A DNA stretch of 64,000 nt, from contig NZ_CP029426.2 in the NCBI RefSeq assembly GCF_002266435.3, forward strand, positions 3,192,001-3,256,000. Direction: 5' to 3'. Of this stretch, positions 43,482 through 52,726 are shown one piece after another. Each line of letters starts with the position of its first letter. Within the stretch, counting starts at the first letter, position 1. This DNA comes from Bradyrhizobium amphicarpaeae. GTDB lineage: Bacteria; Pseudomonadota; Alphaproteobacteria; Rhizobiales; Xanthobacteraceae. Below the pieces are notes generated by a model, which did no database searches, was not told where the DNA came from, and worked only from the letters and a program-made list of their open reading frames with translations. The position numbers and the translations under genes are program-made.

Positions 43482-44453
43482 TCAGGGGGTCGGCAGCGGC
43501 GGCGGTTGCCGGCTGCGCAGGAAGCGTTCGCGGAAGCCGAACATTGCATCCGCAAGGCCGAGGATCACCATCGCGATCACGGGCCATCCGAACACGACCA
43601 CCACGGCATAGGTCGAGCCGAGCCAGAACGTGCGGCTCTTCAGCGCCAGCGTGAGCGTATGCAGCACGGCAAAGCCGGTCAGCGCGTAGCTCATCATCAG
43701 CGCGGCCGCGGCGATCTGTGCGGCGATCGCGAGCAATCCGCCCGTGAAGCAGAAGGCAAGCGCGACGCATAGCGCCACCAGCGTCATCGGCGGCAGCTCC
43801 GCCGTCTTCATGTCCGGCCACGGGCGCCGCAGCCGGCCCGAGGTCGCCGTGATCTTGGCGCTGAGCCAGAGGTTGAGGGTCAGCGTCATCATCGCGATGA
43901 TGGTGGCCCCGGCCGGTGCGATCCGCACCAGCGCATCGACGAACTGACCGGCCTCGCCGGAGCTTTGCGGGTCGGCGGCCCGGAGCATGCGCATCAAGCC
44001 ACGCCGCAGCGTGCCGATGATGGTATCGGCGTCGGTCCCGAGCGTGAGCAGGGCGGCCATCGTGGTCAGCGTGGCGAAGCCCGCGAGCCACAGCAGGATG
44101 CGACCGACCGGATACCATTCGAGCTCGGGCTCGGCGGGCGCGACGGCGTCCGGCGCGGCCTGTCCCACCGGTCGGCTGAGCAGGACGAGATGGCCGAGCC
44201 ACCATGCCGGCAGCGCGACGGTGACGGCGAAGGCGATGCAATAGGGCAGGCCGAACAGCGCACCGAGGCCGATCGCGGCAGCGATGCCGCCGAGGCTCGC
44301 GCAAAGCGGTCCCCAGCCGATCGCGGCGACCATCAGCGGCAGTGGCGCGAGATAGAACAGGACGAGCGAGATCAGCGCGCCCGAAATGATCGAGGCGAAC
44401 ATCAGGGCCGACGCAGCGCCGGCGATCAGGGCTATCAGCACAAAGGCCATCAT
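43482..44453 (-). CDS. DUF2232 integral membrane protein
   Basis: 323 residues from the ATG at 44453; a TTG at 44498 would add 15 residues but lacks a ribosome site. About nine membrane helices, with MMAFVLIALIAGAASALMF at the start and the family features MVAAIGWGPLCASLGG and PWWLGHLVLLSR-like loop. The family is fixed between rpsR and rplI in alphaproteobacteria, although no link to ribosomes is known; fold predictions relate it to energy-coupling or S-component-like membrane proteins. It has no catalytic motif that I can identify. Confidence 0.88.
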   Translation of the reverse strand: MMAFVLIALIAGAASALMFASIISGALISLVLFYLAPLPLMVAAIGWGPLCASLGGIAAAIGLGALFGLPYCIAFAVTVALPAWWLGHLVLLSRPVGQAAPDAVAPAEPELEWYPVGRILLWLAGFATLTTMAALLTLGTDADTIIGTLRRGLMRMLRAADPQSSGEAGQFVDALVRIAPAGATIIAMMTLTLNLWLSAKITATSGRLRRPWPDMKTAELPPMTLVALCVALAFCFTGGLLAIAAQIAAAALMMSYALTGFAVLHTLTLALKSRTFWLGSTYAVVVVFGWPVIAMVILGLADAMFGFRERFLRSRQPPPLPTP

Positions 44454-44544
44454 CAGCTGTCCCGCTCCCTTCGAGCGGTTAGAGGCGTCTTGCCCCAACC
44501 ATCGGCGACCGGACGACCCGGAAGCCTTATGAGATCAAAGAGTG

Positions 44545-44572
44545 CAGCCGGCGGCGATGACGCCGCCGGCTG
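44545..44572 (-). terminator. Hairpin between rpsR and the DUF2232 gene
   Basis: A perfect 12-bp stem CAGCCGGCGGCG/CGCCGCCGGCTG with a four-base loop starts 9 bases after the rpsR stop. A short T run follows on the minus strand (CACTCTTTG). It would lower transcription into the downstream DUF2232-rplI pair relative to rpsF-rpsR. Confidence 0.75.
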
Positions 44573-44580
44573 AATTCGTC

Positions 44581-44820
44581 TTAGCGAATGACGTAGGGCA
44601 GCAGGCCCAGGAACCGCGCGCGCTTGATGGCGCGGGCGAGCTCACGCTGCTTCTTCGCGGACACCGCGGTGATGCGGCTCGGCACGATCTTGCCGCGCTC
44701 GGAGACGTAGCGCATCAAGAGCTTGGAGTCCTTGTAGTCGATCTTGGGAGCATTGGCGCCCGTGAACGGGCAGCTCTTGCGACGACGGAAAAACGGGCGG
44801 CGTGCACCAGCTTCAGCCAT
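44581..44820 (-). CDS. rpsR: Ribosomal protein bS18
   Basis: 79 residues, full length. [22 protein letters not shown] at the start, RFVSERGKI-like [39 protein letters not shown] at the end are the bS18 signatures. It binds bS6 on the 30S platform. Its gene follows rpsF after 5 bases, allowing coupled translation. A strong hairpin lies directly behind its stop. Confidence 0.98.
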   Translation of the reverse strand: MAEAGARRPFFRRRKSCPFTGANAPKIDYKDSKLLMRYVSERGKIVPSRITAVSAKKQRELARAIKRARFLGLLPYVIR

Positions 44821-44825
44821 TGTTC

Positions 44826-45335
44826 TTACTCCCCATCCGTCGTGGTGGTGGTTTCAGCTTCTTCGCGCGGACGGCGCGGGCCGCGGTCACCGCGGAATCC
44901 TCCACCGTCACGATCGCCGCCACGGAAACCACCCTCGCGGTCGCCACGGAAGCCACCGCCTTCACGGTCGCCACGGAAGCCGCCGCCACGGTCGTCGCGC
45001 TCGCGGTCACGGTCGGCCTTGCGCATCATCGCGGACGGGCCTTCCTCGAGTTCCTCGACGCGGACGCTGAGATAGCGGATCACGTCTTCGCTGATGCGCT
45101 CCTGGCGCTCGATCTCGGCGATCGCCGCGGACGGCGCGTCGATGTTGAGCAGCACGAAGTGCGCCTTGCGGTTCTTGTTCATGCGGTAGGTGAGGGAGCG
45201 TACGCCCCAATTCTCGGTCTTGGTGACCTTGCCGCCGAGACCTTCGACGATACCGGTCATCTGTGCAGTCAGTTCTTCGACCTGCTGCGTGCTCGCGTCC
45301 TGACGCGCGAGAAAGACATGCTCATAAAGAGCCAT
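44826..45335 (-). CDS. rpsF: Ribosomal protein bS6 with RGG-rich C-terminal tail
   Basis: 169 residues, about 70 more than the usual core. The first 95 are standard ([39 protein letters not shown]). From about 105 the protein becomes Arg/Gly/Asp-rich with repeats of the form GGGFRGDRE, at least four times, then an acidic-Thr end. RGG tails bind RNA, so the extension may contact rRNA or mRNA. The DNA of this part is itself internally repeated. It is first in the ribosomal operon and carries a long leader with a hairpin. Confidence 0.97.
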   Translation of the reverse strand: MALYEHVFLARQDASTQQVEELTAQMTGIVEGLGGKVTKTENWGVRSLTYRMNKNRKAHFVLLNIDAPSAAIAEIERQERISEDVIRYLSVRVEELEEGPSAMMRKADRDRERDDRGGGFRGDREGGGFRGDREGGFRGGDRDGGGFRGDRGPRRPREEAETTTTTDGE

Positions 45336-45381
45336 GGTGGTCCTTTCCTCATGTTGGCATCGCCCGGCGTCAAGCCCTTAA

Positions 45382-45401
45382 GAGACCTTCGGAAAGGACT
45401 C
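45382..45401 (-). promoter_or_regulatory. Hairpin in the rpsF leader, candidate S6:S18 feedback site
   Basis: GAG-T-CCTT-TCCG-AAGG-T-CTC on the minus strand folds into a hairpin whose loop exposes CCG. bS6:bS18 is known to bind its own mRNA leader at a CCG-containing structured motif. It ends 47 bases before the rpsF ATG. The match is partial, and the loop arrangement is judged by eye. Confidence 0.4.
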
Positions 45402-45629
45402 TGGGATGAAGCTCAGAAGGCGGAAACACGGGACGACGGGCCGACTGGCCCTGCCACACCAAAATCACGAATGATTTGCTGAGACCGTCCGTTCAGCTCC
45501 CGGCCGGGGTCTGCGGATGCGCGCCTTATACGGATTTTGGCTGACTTGGCAAGGTTTGAACGCCTCGTTTTCGGTCGGACGGTGCCGCGAGGTCGCCAAA
45601 CCCACCCCCATACCGGCTTGATTTATTTG

Positions 45630-45646
45630 TTTGTATATCATACAAA
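45630..45646. promoter_or_regulatory. Operator-like palindrome upstream of the desaturase-linked TetR gene
   Basis: TTTGTAT-ATC-ATACAAA is a perfect 7-bp inverted repeat that ends 20 bases before the TetR ATG. The base composition (AT-rich) stands out from the surrounding GC-rich sequence. It probably covers the promoter and is a likely autoregulatory TetR site. Confidence 0.7.
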
Positions 45647-45666
45647 TAATTGATCGGGAGGTTCTG

Positions 45667-46365
45667 ATGGCGGGTGAATCGGTCCAGGCTCCGTTCGAGG
45701 CGTCGGCGGGCGATCCCAAGCACGCTGCGCGGGCCACACGGTCGGCCGGCCGCAAGATGCGCTCGCTGCTGCTGGATGCGGCGCGTCCGCTGTTCCGGGA
45801 GCGCGGCCTTTCGGGCACGGCGATCGCCGACATCGCGGCCGCGGCGGACGCATTCCCGAGCCAGATCACCTACTATTTCCGCACCAAGGAGGCGTTGTTC
45901 GTGGAATGCGCCTGCCGCGAGCTGTTGTATCTGGCGCGTGCGACGGAGCAGGCGGCGCTGAAGGCGCGCACCCCACGGGACTACACGCATGCGCTGGCGC
46001 AGACCGTGACGGCGAGCGATTCCGTGGCGTTCTTCGCCGAAGCGCTGACATTGACGCGGCGCCGGCAGGACCTCGCACCGCTGGTCGAGCGTACGATCGA
46101 GCGTCTGCACGGCGAAGGCGCGCGCGCCTATGCGAGCCAGGTGGCGCGGCACGGCTGGCGCTCGCTGCGTGCGCCCGACGAAAGCTCGCGGCGGTTCTGG
46201 GCCGTTGCGATCGGAATCATTCTCGAAGGCTATGCAATGGGCCGCTCGCCCGAGGCGCTCTGCGCCGAGATGCTGCGCGTGCTCGGCGAGCAGGCGAAAT
46301 CCACCGGCGACGCTGCCCGCCTGCGTCTCGTCGAAGACGCATCAAATTCGGATGAGGAGAGCTAG
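45667..46365 (+). CDS. TetR-family regulator upstream of a fatty-acid desaturase
   Basis: 232 residues from the ATG at 45667, with GGGAGG 7 bases upstream. The helix-turn-helix is GLSGTAIADIAAAADAFPSQITYYFRTKEALF in pieces (about 50-80). The C-terminal domain includes AVAIGIILEGYAMGRSPEAL. The gene ends 3 bases before the desaturase start, so the two form an operon. Regulators of this type (DesT-like) sense acyl-CoA saturation and repress desaturase genes; that is a family analogy, not shown by the sequence. Confidence 0.88.
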   Translation: MAGESVQAPFEASAGDPKHAARATRSAGRKMRSLLLDAARPLFRERGLSGTAIADIAAAADAFPSQITYYFRTKEALFVECACRELLYLARATEQAALKARTPRDYTHALAQTVTASDSVAFFAEALTLTRRRQDLAPLVERTIERLHGEGARAYASQVARHGWRSLRAPDESSRRFWAVAIGIILEGYAMGRSPEALCAEMLRVLGEQAKSTGDAARLRLVEDASNSDEES

Positions 46366-46368
46366 GCC

Positions 46369-47394
46369 ATGACCGCGCTTCGCATGCGTGCCCGCGATTT
46401 CCTGACCGACGACCAGCTTGCCGACGTGCGCCAGCGTGTAACCTGGAAAGGCATTGCGCTGATCGCGCACGCCTGGGCGCTGATCATCGGCGCAATTGCC
46501 CTGGTCGCGTGGTGGCCGAATCCCATCACTTATGTTCTCGCGGTCGCGATCATCGGCTCGCGCCAGCTCGGCCTTGCGATCCTGATGCACGACGGCGCGC
46601 ATGGCTGTCTATCCAGTGACGAGAAAGCCAATCTGGCCCTGAGCCAGTGGTTCTGCGCCTATCCGTTGTTTGCGGAGACGCGTAGTTACCGGCGTTACCA
46701 CCTTCAACATCATGCGCGCACCCAGCAGGAGGATGATCCCGATCTCGTGCTGTCGGCGCCGTTCCCGATTACGAAGCTGAGCTATCGCCGCAAGTTCATT
46801 CGCGACATCACCGGACAGACCGGTTACCAGCAGCGCAAGGCGCAATTGCTCAACGCGCTCGGTCCGACGGACTGGCCGTGGCGCCAGCGCGCGGCGCATT
46901 TTTGGGAGAAGCTCGGCCCGCAATGCATCGTCAACGCCGCGATGTTCGCAGCACTCGCGGTGGCAGGCGTGTGGTGGGCCTATCCGCTGCTGTGGCTGGT
47001 GCCGCTCCTGACCTGGATGATGGTCATCACTCGCATCCGCAACATCGCCGAGCACGCCGTCGTCCCCGACAGCGGCGATCCCCTGCGAAACACCCGCACC
47101 ACGCATGCCAATTTTCTCGAGCGCCTGTTCATCGCGCCTTACTACGTGAACTATCACCTCGAGCATCATCTGCTGTTCTACGTGCCCTGCTATAATCTGC
47201 CGAAGGTCCATTGCCTGTTGAGCGAGAGCCGGCACGCCGGCCGCATGGAGGTGCAGCCGAACTACGCAGCGGTGCTGCGGCTCGCGACGGCAAAGCCTGA
47301 CAGGGAGGATCGGCCGGGCCAGCTGGCGAGCAGCGCGCGCCGGGCGCAGGCTGGAGCGGAGGTCGATGCCAACCAGACCGCCGGTGGATTTTGA
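46369..47394 (+). CDS. Membrane fatty-acid desaturase (di-iron)
   Basis: 341 residues with four membrane helices. The three His boxes of acyl desaturases are present: HDGAH (His74-His78), HLQHH (His111, His114, His115) and HLEHH (His263, His266, His267). They bind two irons that activate oxygen to insert a double bond in a membrane lipid acyl chain. SRQLGLAILMHDGAHG and the NIAEHAV near 225 place it in the FA_desaturase family that also includes sphingolipid and carotenoid enzymes. It is coupled to the upstream TetR gene. Positional specificity cannot be told. Confidence 0.9.
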   Translation: MTALRMRARDFLTDDQLADVRQRVTWKGIALIAHAWALIIGAIALVAWWPNPITYVLAVAIIGSRQLGLAILMHDGAHGCLSSDEKANLALSQWFCAYPLFAETRSYRRYHLQHHARTQQEDDPDLVLSAPFPITKLSYRRKFIRDITGQTGYQQRKAQLLNALGPTDWPWRQRAAHFWEKLGPQCIVNAAMFAALAVAGVWWAYPLLWLVPLLTWMMVITRIRNIAEHAVVPDSGDPLRNTRTTHANFLERLFIAPYYVNYHLEHHLLFYVPCYNLPKVHCLLSESRHAGRMEVQPNYAAVLRLATAKPDREDRPGQLASSARRAQAGAEVDANQTAGGF

Positions 47395-47581
47395 CGGGGC
47401 GTATCCCCAGTTGAATGCCAGCCAGGATTTCCATCGCGGCTTGACAGTCCGGCCTCTGACAGTGTCTACGGCCCCCTTTGGAGCATGATCCGGAACCATG
47501 GCCCAGGGCCGTGCGTAAAGGCCGCGTGCAATCGGCTGCCGGTTCCCAAGAGGGATCGTGCCCGACAAGCAGGGAGCGCCG

Positions 47582-48541
47582 ATGACGGCTGCATTCACAT
47601 TTCCTGGGCAGGGTTCCCAGGCGGTCGGCATGGGCAAGGCCCTGGCCGACGCCTTTCCGGCGGCGCGCGCCGTGTTCGACGAGGTCGATGCCGCGCTCGG
47701 AGAGAAGCTGACGGCGATCATCTGGGATGGTCCGGCCGAAACCCTTCAGCTCACCCAGAACGCCCAGCCGGCGCTGATGGCGGTTTCGATCGCCACCTTG
47801 CGAGTGTTGGAAGCTGAAGCGGGTTTTTCCGTGGGGCGGGATGCCGCCTTCGTCGCCGGCCACTCGCTCGGTGAATATTCGGCGCTGGCTGCGGCCGGCA
47901 GCCTGACGATTTCGGATACCGCCCGTCTGCTTCGCACCCGCGGTCTCGCAATGCAAAAGGCCGTCCCGGTCGGCGCCGGCGCGATGGCTGCGCTGCTCGG
48001 CCTCGATTACGAGGCTGCCATCGCGGTCGCGGACGAGGCGGCGCAGGGGCAGGTCTGCCAGGCCGCCAACGACAATGGCGGCGGGCAGGTGGTCGTCTCC
48101 GGCGACAAGGCTGCGGTCGATCGCGCCGTCGAGATTGCCAAGACCAAGGGCGCCAAGCGCGCGATGTTGCTGCCGGTCTCCGCCCCGTTCCACTGCAAGC
48201 TGATGCAGCCCGCCGCCGACGCCATGGCGGAAGCGCTCTCGAAGGTCACGATCAAGGCGCCGGCTGCGCCGCTGGTGTCGAACGTGCTGGCGAGCGCCAT
48301 CACCGATCCCGACGAGATCCGCCGCCGCCTGGTCGAGCAGGTCACCGGCACCGTGCGCTGGCGCGAGTCGGTTGCCTATATGGCAGGGCAGGGCGTTACG
48401 CGTTTCTTCGAGATCGGCGCCGGCAAGGTGCTGACGGGACTCGTCAAGCGTATTGCCGACGGCGCTGTCGGCGTTGCCGTGGGCGGCCCCAACGACATTG
48501 CTGCCGCCAAGGATGCATTGGCCGCTGCGAAGCAGGGCTAG
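47582..48541 (+). CDS. fabD: Malonyl-CoA:ACP transacylase
   Basis: 319 residues from the ATG at 47582, which has AGGGAG upstream; a GTG at 47558 would add 8. It loads malonate onto ACP for fatty-acid synthesis. FPGQGSQ is at the start; nucleophile Ser95 is in GHSLGEYSAL, and His204 is in PFHCKLM. TVRWRESVAYMAGQGVTRFFEIG is the C-terminal block. It heads the fabD-fabG-acpP-fabF cluster and lies 12 bases before fabG. Confidence 0.97.
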   Translation: MTAAFTFPGQGSQAVGMGKALADAFPAARAVFDEVDAALGEKLTAIIWDGPAETLQLTQNAQPALMAVSIATLRVLEAEAGFSVGRDAAFVAGHSLGEYSALAAAGSLTISDTARLLRTRGLAMQKAVPVGAGAMAALLGLDYEAAIAVADEAAQGQVCQAANDNGGGQVVVSGDKAAVDRAVEIAKTKGAKRAMLLPVSAPFHCKLMQPAADAMAEALSKVTIKAPAAPLVSNVLASAITDPDEIRRRLVEQVTGTVRWRESVAYMAGQGVTRFFEIGAGKVLTGLVKRIADGAVGVAVGGPNDIAAAKDALAAAKQG

Positions 48542-48552
48542 AGGAGTTATCG

Positions 48553-49290
48553 ATGTTCGATCTGACTGGCAAAAAGGCGCTCGTCACCGGCGCGACCGGC
48601 GGCATCGGCGGCGCGATCGCGCAGGCGCTGCATGCGCAGGGCGCGACCGTTGCGATCTCGGGAACGCGCAAGGAAGTGCTGGATGAGCTGGCCGGCAAGC
48701 TCGGCGAGCGCACCTTTGTCCTGCCTTGCAATCTCTCCAAGGCCGACGAGGTCGAGGCGCTGGTGCCCGCTGCGGAAGCGGCCATGGGCCAGGTCGACAT
48801 CCTCGTCGCCAATGCCGGCATCACCCGCGACAATCTCTTCGTGCAGCTCCGTGACGAGGATTGGGAGGAGGTCATCAACATCAACCTGACCTCGACTTTC
48901 CGCCTGGCGCGTGCCGCCACCAAGCTGATGATGCGCAAGCGCTTCGGCCGCATCATCGCCATCACGTCGGTGGTCGGCGTCACCGGCAATCCCGGGCAGG
49001 GCAATTATACTGCATCGAAGGCGGGCCTGATCGGCATGATCAAGACGCTGGGGGCCGAATACGCCAAGCGCGGCGTCACCGCCAACTGCATCGCGCCGGG
49101 CTTCATCAAGACGCCAATGACCGATGCGCTGAACGACAAGCAGCGCGAAACGATTCTGACCAGGGTTCCGGCCGCCCGCCTGGGGACGCCCGAGGACATC
49201 GCCGCGGCTGCCGTCTACCTGAGTTCAAACGAAGCAGCCTACGTGACCGGGCAGACGATCCACGTCAACGGCGGTATGGCCATGATCTGA
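48553..49290 (+). CDS. fabG: 3-oxoacyl-ACP reductase
   Basis: 245 residues. It reduces beta-ketoacyl-ACP with NADPH. The Rossmann motif TGATGGIGG near 12, NAGIT near 88, the catalytic Ser in ITSVVGVTGNPGQ, and YTASKAG (Tyr-x3-Lys, near 152) are complete, and PGFIKTPMT plus the C-terminal TGQTIHVNGGMAM are FabG signatures. It follows fabD by 11 bases; acpP lies 312 bases downstream behind its own leader. Confidence 0.97.
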   Translation: MFDLTGKKALVTGATGGIGGAIAQALHAQGATVAISGTRKEVLDELAGKLGERTFVLPCNLSKADEVEALVPAAEAAMGQVDILVANAGITRDNLFVQLRDEDWEEVININLTSTFRLARAATKLMMRKRFGRIIAITSVVGVTGNPGQGNYTASKAGLIGMIKTLGAEYAKRGVTANCIAPGFIKTPMTDALNDKQRETILTRVPAARLGTPEDIAAAAVYLSSNEAAYVTGQTIHVNGGMAMI

Positions 49291-49422
49291 CGTCTCGCTC
49301 CGCACTGCCCCTCGGGGCGGCCGGGATGCGGCAAACGGCCGTTTCCGGAGCGAAATGAGGCTTGTAGTCAAGGCAATTGAAGTATGATAACCGGACCTTC
49401 AACGGATGGGCAAAGAACGCCA

Positions 49423-49449
49423 TTGCAGGTTTTTGAAACCCTGTATATT
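49423..49449 (+). promoter_or_regulatory. Candidate acpP promoter within a 312-base gap
   Basis: The gap 49291-49602 between fabG and acpP holds no gene. TTGCAG (49423-49428) and TATATT (49444-49449) resemble -35/-10 boxes, though their 15-base spacing is short. This would give acpP a leader of about 145 bases and allow the high ACP levels cells need. No riboswitch-like fold is clear. Confidence 0.35.
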
Positions 49450-49602
49450 GGCGATGCGGAGCCTTGGCCGACGTTCGCCGGGTCCTGTATCGGTTAGCAT
49501 GGGGCCAAATCAAAGTTCGTAAGCGAAGGCAAGTAACGCGACCACGACGGCTCGTATCGTCCCGGGGGGTCGGGTCTACAGGGAACAACACGAGGTTATG
49601 CA

Positions 49603-49842
49603 ATGAGTGACATTGGCGAACGGGTTAAGAAGATCGTGGTCGAACACCTTGGTGTTGAACCCGAGAAGGTTGTCGACAACGCGAGCTTCATCGACGACCT
49701 CGGCGCCGACAGTCTGGACACCGTCGAGCTGGTGATGGCGTTCGAAGAAGAATTCGGTTGCGAGATTCCGGACGACGCCGCGGAAACGATTCTCACCGTC
49801 GGCGACGCCACGAAATTTCTCGAGAAGAACGCGAAGAGCTAA
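49603..49842 (+). CDS. acpP: Acyl carrier protein
   Basis: 79 residues. The phosphopantetheine serine is Ser37 in [19 protein letters not shown], the acidic helix-II recognition motif. [23 protein letters not shown] at the start is typical of alphaproteobacterial AcpP. It carries growing acyl chains. It lies between fabG and fabF, with a short A-rich leader. The high acidic content and small size are normal. Confidence 0.98.
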   Translation: MSDIGERVKKIVVEHLGVEPEKVVDNASFIDDLGADSLDTVELVMAFEEEFGCEIPDDAAETILTVGDATKFLEKNAKS

Positions 49843-49950
49843 GGCTCTTCATTTTCGCGGGGACAACATTGAAACCGGACGGGCCGCTTCCCAGCGGTCA
49901 GCCGGTTTCTTGCTATTGGCCGTGAATCTTTCGATGCGGAGTTTTCGGAT

Positions 49951-51216
49951 ATGAGGCGGGTCGTCGTCACGGGTCTCGGCATGGTCTCGCCACTCGGCTG
50001 TGGCGTCGAGCCGACCTGGAAGCGCATCCTCAACGGCGAAAGCGGTGCACGCAGGATCGAGAGCTTCGACACCTCCGATCTGCAGACCAGATACGCCTGC
50101 ACCGTCGTGCGCGGCGACGGCACCAACGACAGCTTCAATCCCGATATCTGGATGGAGCCGAAAGACCAGCGCAAGGTCGACGACTTCATCATCTTCGGCA
50201 TGGCGGCTGCGGGCCAGGCGCTCGACGATGCCAATTGGCATCCCGAATCCGAAGAGGACAAATGCGCGACCGGAACCATGATCGGGTCCGGCATCGGTGG
50301 CCTCAGCGGTATCGCCGAGACCGCGATCCTCCTGAAGGAACGCGGGCCTCGCCGGGTGTCGCCGTTCTTCATTCCGGGCCGCCTGATCAATCTCGCCTCC
50401 GGCTACGTCTCGATCAAGCACGGGCTGAAGGGACCGAACCATTCGGTGGTCACGGCCTGTTCGACCGGCGCACATGCCGTCGGCGATGCCGCCCGCCTGA
50501 TCGCGTTGGGCGATGCCGACGTGATGGTCGCAGGCGGCGCCGAATCGCCCATCAGCCGCATCGGCATTGCCGGCTTCAACGCTGCGCGTGCGCTCTCGAC
50601 CGGATTCAACGACACACCCGAGAACGCCTCGCGACCCTACGACAAGGACCGCGACGGTTTCGTGATGGGCGAGGGCGCTGGCGTCCTCGTGCTGGAAGAG
50701 CTCGAGCACGCCCGGCGCCGCGGCGCCAGGATCTATGCCGAGGTGATTGGCTATGGCCTGTCGGGTGATGCCTATCACATCACGTCGCCGTCGCCCGACG
50801 GCGATGGCGGATTCCGCAGCATGTCAGCCGCGCTCAAGCGCGCCGGCCTGACCGCCTCCGATCTCGACTATATCAACGCGCACGGCACCTCGACGCCGCT
50901 CGGCGACGAAATCGAGCTCGGTGCCGTCGAGCGCCTGCTCGGCAATGCCGCCTCCAAGGTTGCGATGTCCTCGACCAAATCGTCGACGGGGCATCTGCTC
51001 GGCGCGGCCGGTGCGATCGAAGCAATCTTCGCCATTCTCGCGATTCGCGATAATGTCGTGCCGCCGACCATCAATCTCGACAATCCGTCGGTGGAGACCG
51101 CGATCGATCTCGTGCCGCACACGGCGAAGCAGCGAGAGGTCAACGTCGCCTTGTCGAACTCGTTTGGTTTTGGCGGTACCAATGCGTCGGTGATCCTCCG
51201 GCGCTTGGTCAGTTAG
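49951..51216 (+). CDS. fabF: 3-oxoacyl-ACP synthase II
   Basis: 421 residues, KAS II type. It condenses malonyl-ACP with acyl-ACP. The Cys-His-His triad is Cys170 (TACSTGAHA), His311 (NAHGTSTPLGD) and His348 (STGHLLGAAGAIE). MRRVVVTGLGMVSPLG at the start and NSFGFGGTN near the end are conserved. It follows acpP with a 108-base gap; the short start codon choice agrees with the family. mltG is next, in the order seen across alphaproteobacteria. Confidence 0.97.
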   Translation: MRRVVVTGLGMVSPLGCGVEPTWKRILNGESGARRIESFDTSDLQTRYACTVVRGDGTNDSFNPDIWMEPKDQRKVDDFIIFGMAAAGQALDDANWHPESEEDKCATGTMIGSGIGGLSGIAETAILLKERGPRRVSPFFIPGRLINLASGYVSIKHGLKGPNHSVVTACSTGAHAVGDAARLIALGDADVMVAGGAESPISRIGIAGFNAARALSTGFNDTPENASRPYDKDRDGFVMGEGAGVLVLEELEHARRRGARIYAEVIGYGLSGDAYHITSPSPDGDGGFRSMSAALKRAGLTASDLDYINAHGTSTPLGDEIELGAVERLLGNAASKVAMSSTKSSTGHLLGAAGAIEAIFAILAIRDNVVPPTINLDNPSVETAIDLVPHTAKQREVNVALSNSFGFGGTNASVILRRLVS

Positions 51217-51342
51217 ATTGAGTTTGAGACGAATCCACCGTTTTGCCGTATTCGGCGATAGTCATGGAAGTGGGCGCGTGCATTTGTCAGGGCAAGCGAT
51301 TGTCGGGCCGCGGTTTGAACCGGCAGGATTCAGGTTGTTTCG

Positions 51343-52611
51343 ATGAGTGAAAGGCCGCCCATTTCGCCCCGGAGTCCGCGGGCAGCGCTCGAGCCCGAGC
51401 AGCTCCCGCCGCCGCCGAAGCGGTCGGAGCGTGCGCGCAATCCTTTCGTGGTCGTCGGCAACGCCATCATCACCCTTCTGCTGGTCGCCATGCTCGGCGC
51501 CGGCGGTCTCTATTATTACGGCCGGCAGGTGCTCGAGGCGCCCGGGCCGCTGAAGGACGACAAGATCGTCAACATCCCGCAGCGCGCGGGCAAGCGCGAC
51601 ATCGCCGAGACGCTGAACCGCGAAGGCGTCACGGACGTCAATCCGTGGGTGTTCATCGCCAGCGTCGCCGCATTGAAGGCGAGTTCGGACCTCAAGCCGG
51701 GCGAGTATTCGTTCCAGAAGAACGCTTCGCTCCGCGACGTCATCGCCACCATCGTCGAGGGCAAGGTGGTGCAGCATGCCGTCACGATTCCGGAAGGGCT
51801 CACCTCCGAGCAGATCGTGGCACGTCTGTCCGACAACGACATCTTCACCGGCAGCGTGCGCGAGCTGCCGCGCGAAGGTACGCTGCTGCCGGAGACGTAC
51901 AAGTTCCCGCGCGGCACTCCGCGCGAGCAGGTGATCCAGCGCATGCAGCAGGCGCACAAGCGTGTGCTCGCCGAGATCTGGGAACGTCGCAATCAGGACA
52001 TTCCGGTCAAGACGCCGGAGCAGCTGGTGACGCTGGCCTCGATCGTCGAGAAGGAAACCGGCAAGCCCGACGAGCGCAGCCGGGTCGCCGCGGTGTTCAC
52101 CAACCGGCTGAAGCAGCGCATCAAGCTGCAGTCCGATCCGACCATCATCTACGGCATCGTCGGCGGCAAGGGCACCCTGGGCCGGCCGATCAAGCGCAGC
52201 GAGATCACGCAGCCGTCGCCCTACAACACCTATGTGATCGAGGGCCTGCCGCCGGGTCCGATCGCCAATCCCGGCCGCGCCTCGCTTGAGGCCGCCGCCA
52301 ATCCGGCGCGCACCCGCGACCTCTTCTTCGTCGCCGACGGCACTGGCGGGCACGCCTTTACCGAGACCTACGACGCGCACCAGAAGAACGTCGCCAAGCT
52401 CCGCGCGATGGAGAAGCAGATCCAGAACGACACGGTGGAGCCGGCCGAGGATGCGCCGCCGCCCGCCGTCGCCGCGCCCGGAGCTGCCGATACGCCGACG
52501 GCGACCACGCCGGTGCGCCCCAATCAGCAGAAGAGGCCGCCGGCGGCGCGCCCCGCGGCGCCGGCGCGGCAGGGCGCGGTGCAACCCTCGCCACCGGTGG
52601 TCCAGCGCTAG
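51343..52611 (+). CDS. mltG: Endolytic peptidoglycan transglycosylase MltG (YceG)
   Basis: 422 residues. One membrane helix (about 43-63, VVVGNAIITLLLVAMLGAGG) anchors a periplasmic YceG domain that cleaves nascent glycan strands. The LysM-like part with IPQRAGKRDIAETL and the catalytic block ASIVEKETGKPDERSRVAAV (about 228-247, Glu in EKET) are present, then IYGIVGGKGTLGRPIKRSEI and FVADGTGGHAF. A Pro/Ala-rich tail of about 60 residues follows. Gene order fabF-mltG is conserved in the group. Confidence 0.95.
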   Translation: MSERPPISPRSPRAALEPEQLPPPPKRSERARNPFVVVGNAIITLLLVAMLGAGGLYYYGRQVLEAPGPLKDDKIVNIPQRAGKRDIAETLNREGVTDVNPWVFIASVAALKASSDLKPGEYSFQKNASLRDVIATIVEGKVVQHAVTIPEGLTSEQIVARLSDNDIFTGSVRELPREGTLLPETYKFPRGTPREQVIQRMQQAHKRVLAEIWERRNQDIPVKTPEQLVTLASIVEKETGKPDERSRVAAVFTNRLKQRIKLQSDPTIIYGIVGGKGTLGRPIKRSEITQPSPYNTYVIEGLPPGPIANPGRASLEAAANPARTRDLFFVADGTGGHAFTETYDAHQKNVAKLRAMEKQIQNDTVEPAEDAPPPAVAAPGAADTPTATTPVRPNQQKRPPAARPAAPARQGAVQPSPPVVQR

Positions 52612-52726
52612 GCGCGCTGCAGACCTGCCGGCGGACTTTGCGGATTCCCCTTTCCTGCAAAATAGTCTTAAGTTTCGCGTGGCTTGATGCCCCGCGAATC
52701 CCGCGTTTTTTGGAGAATTTGACCTG

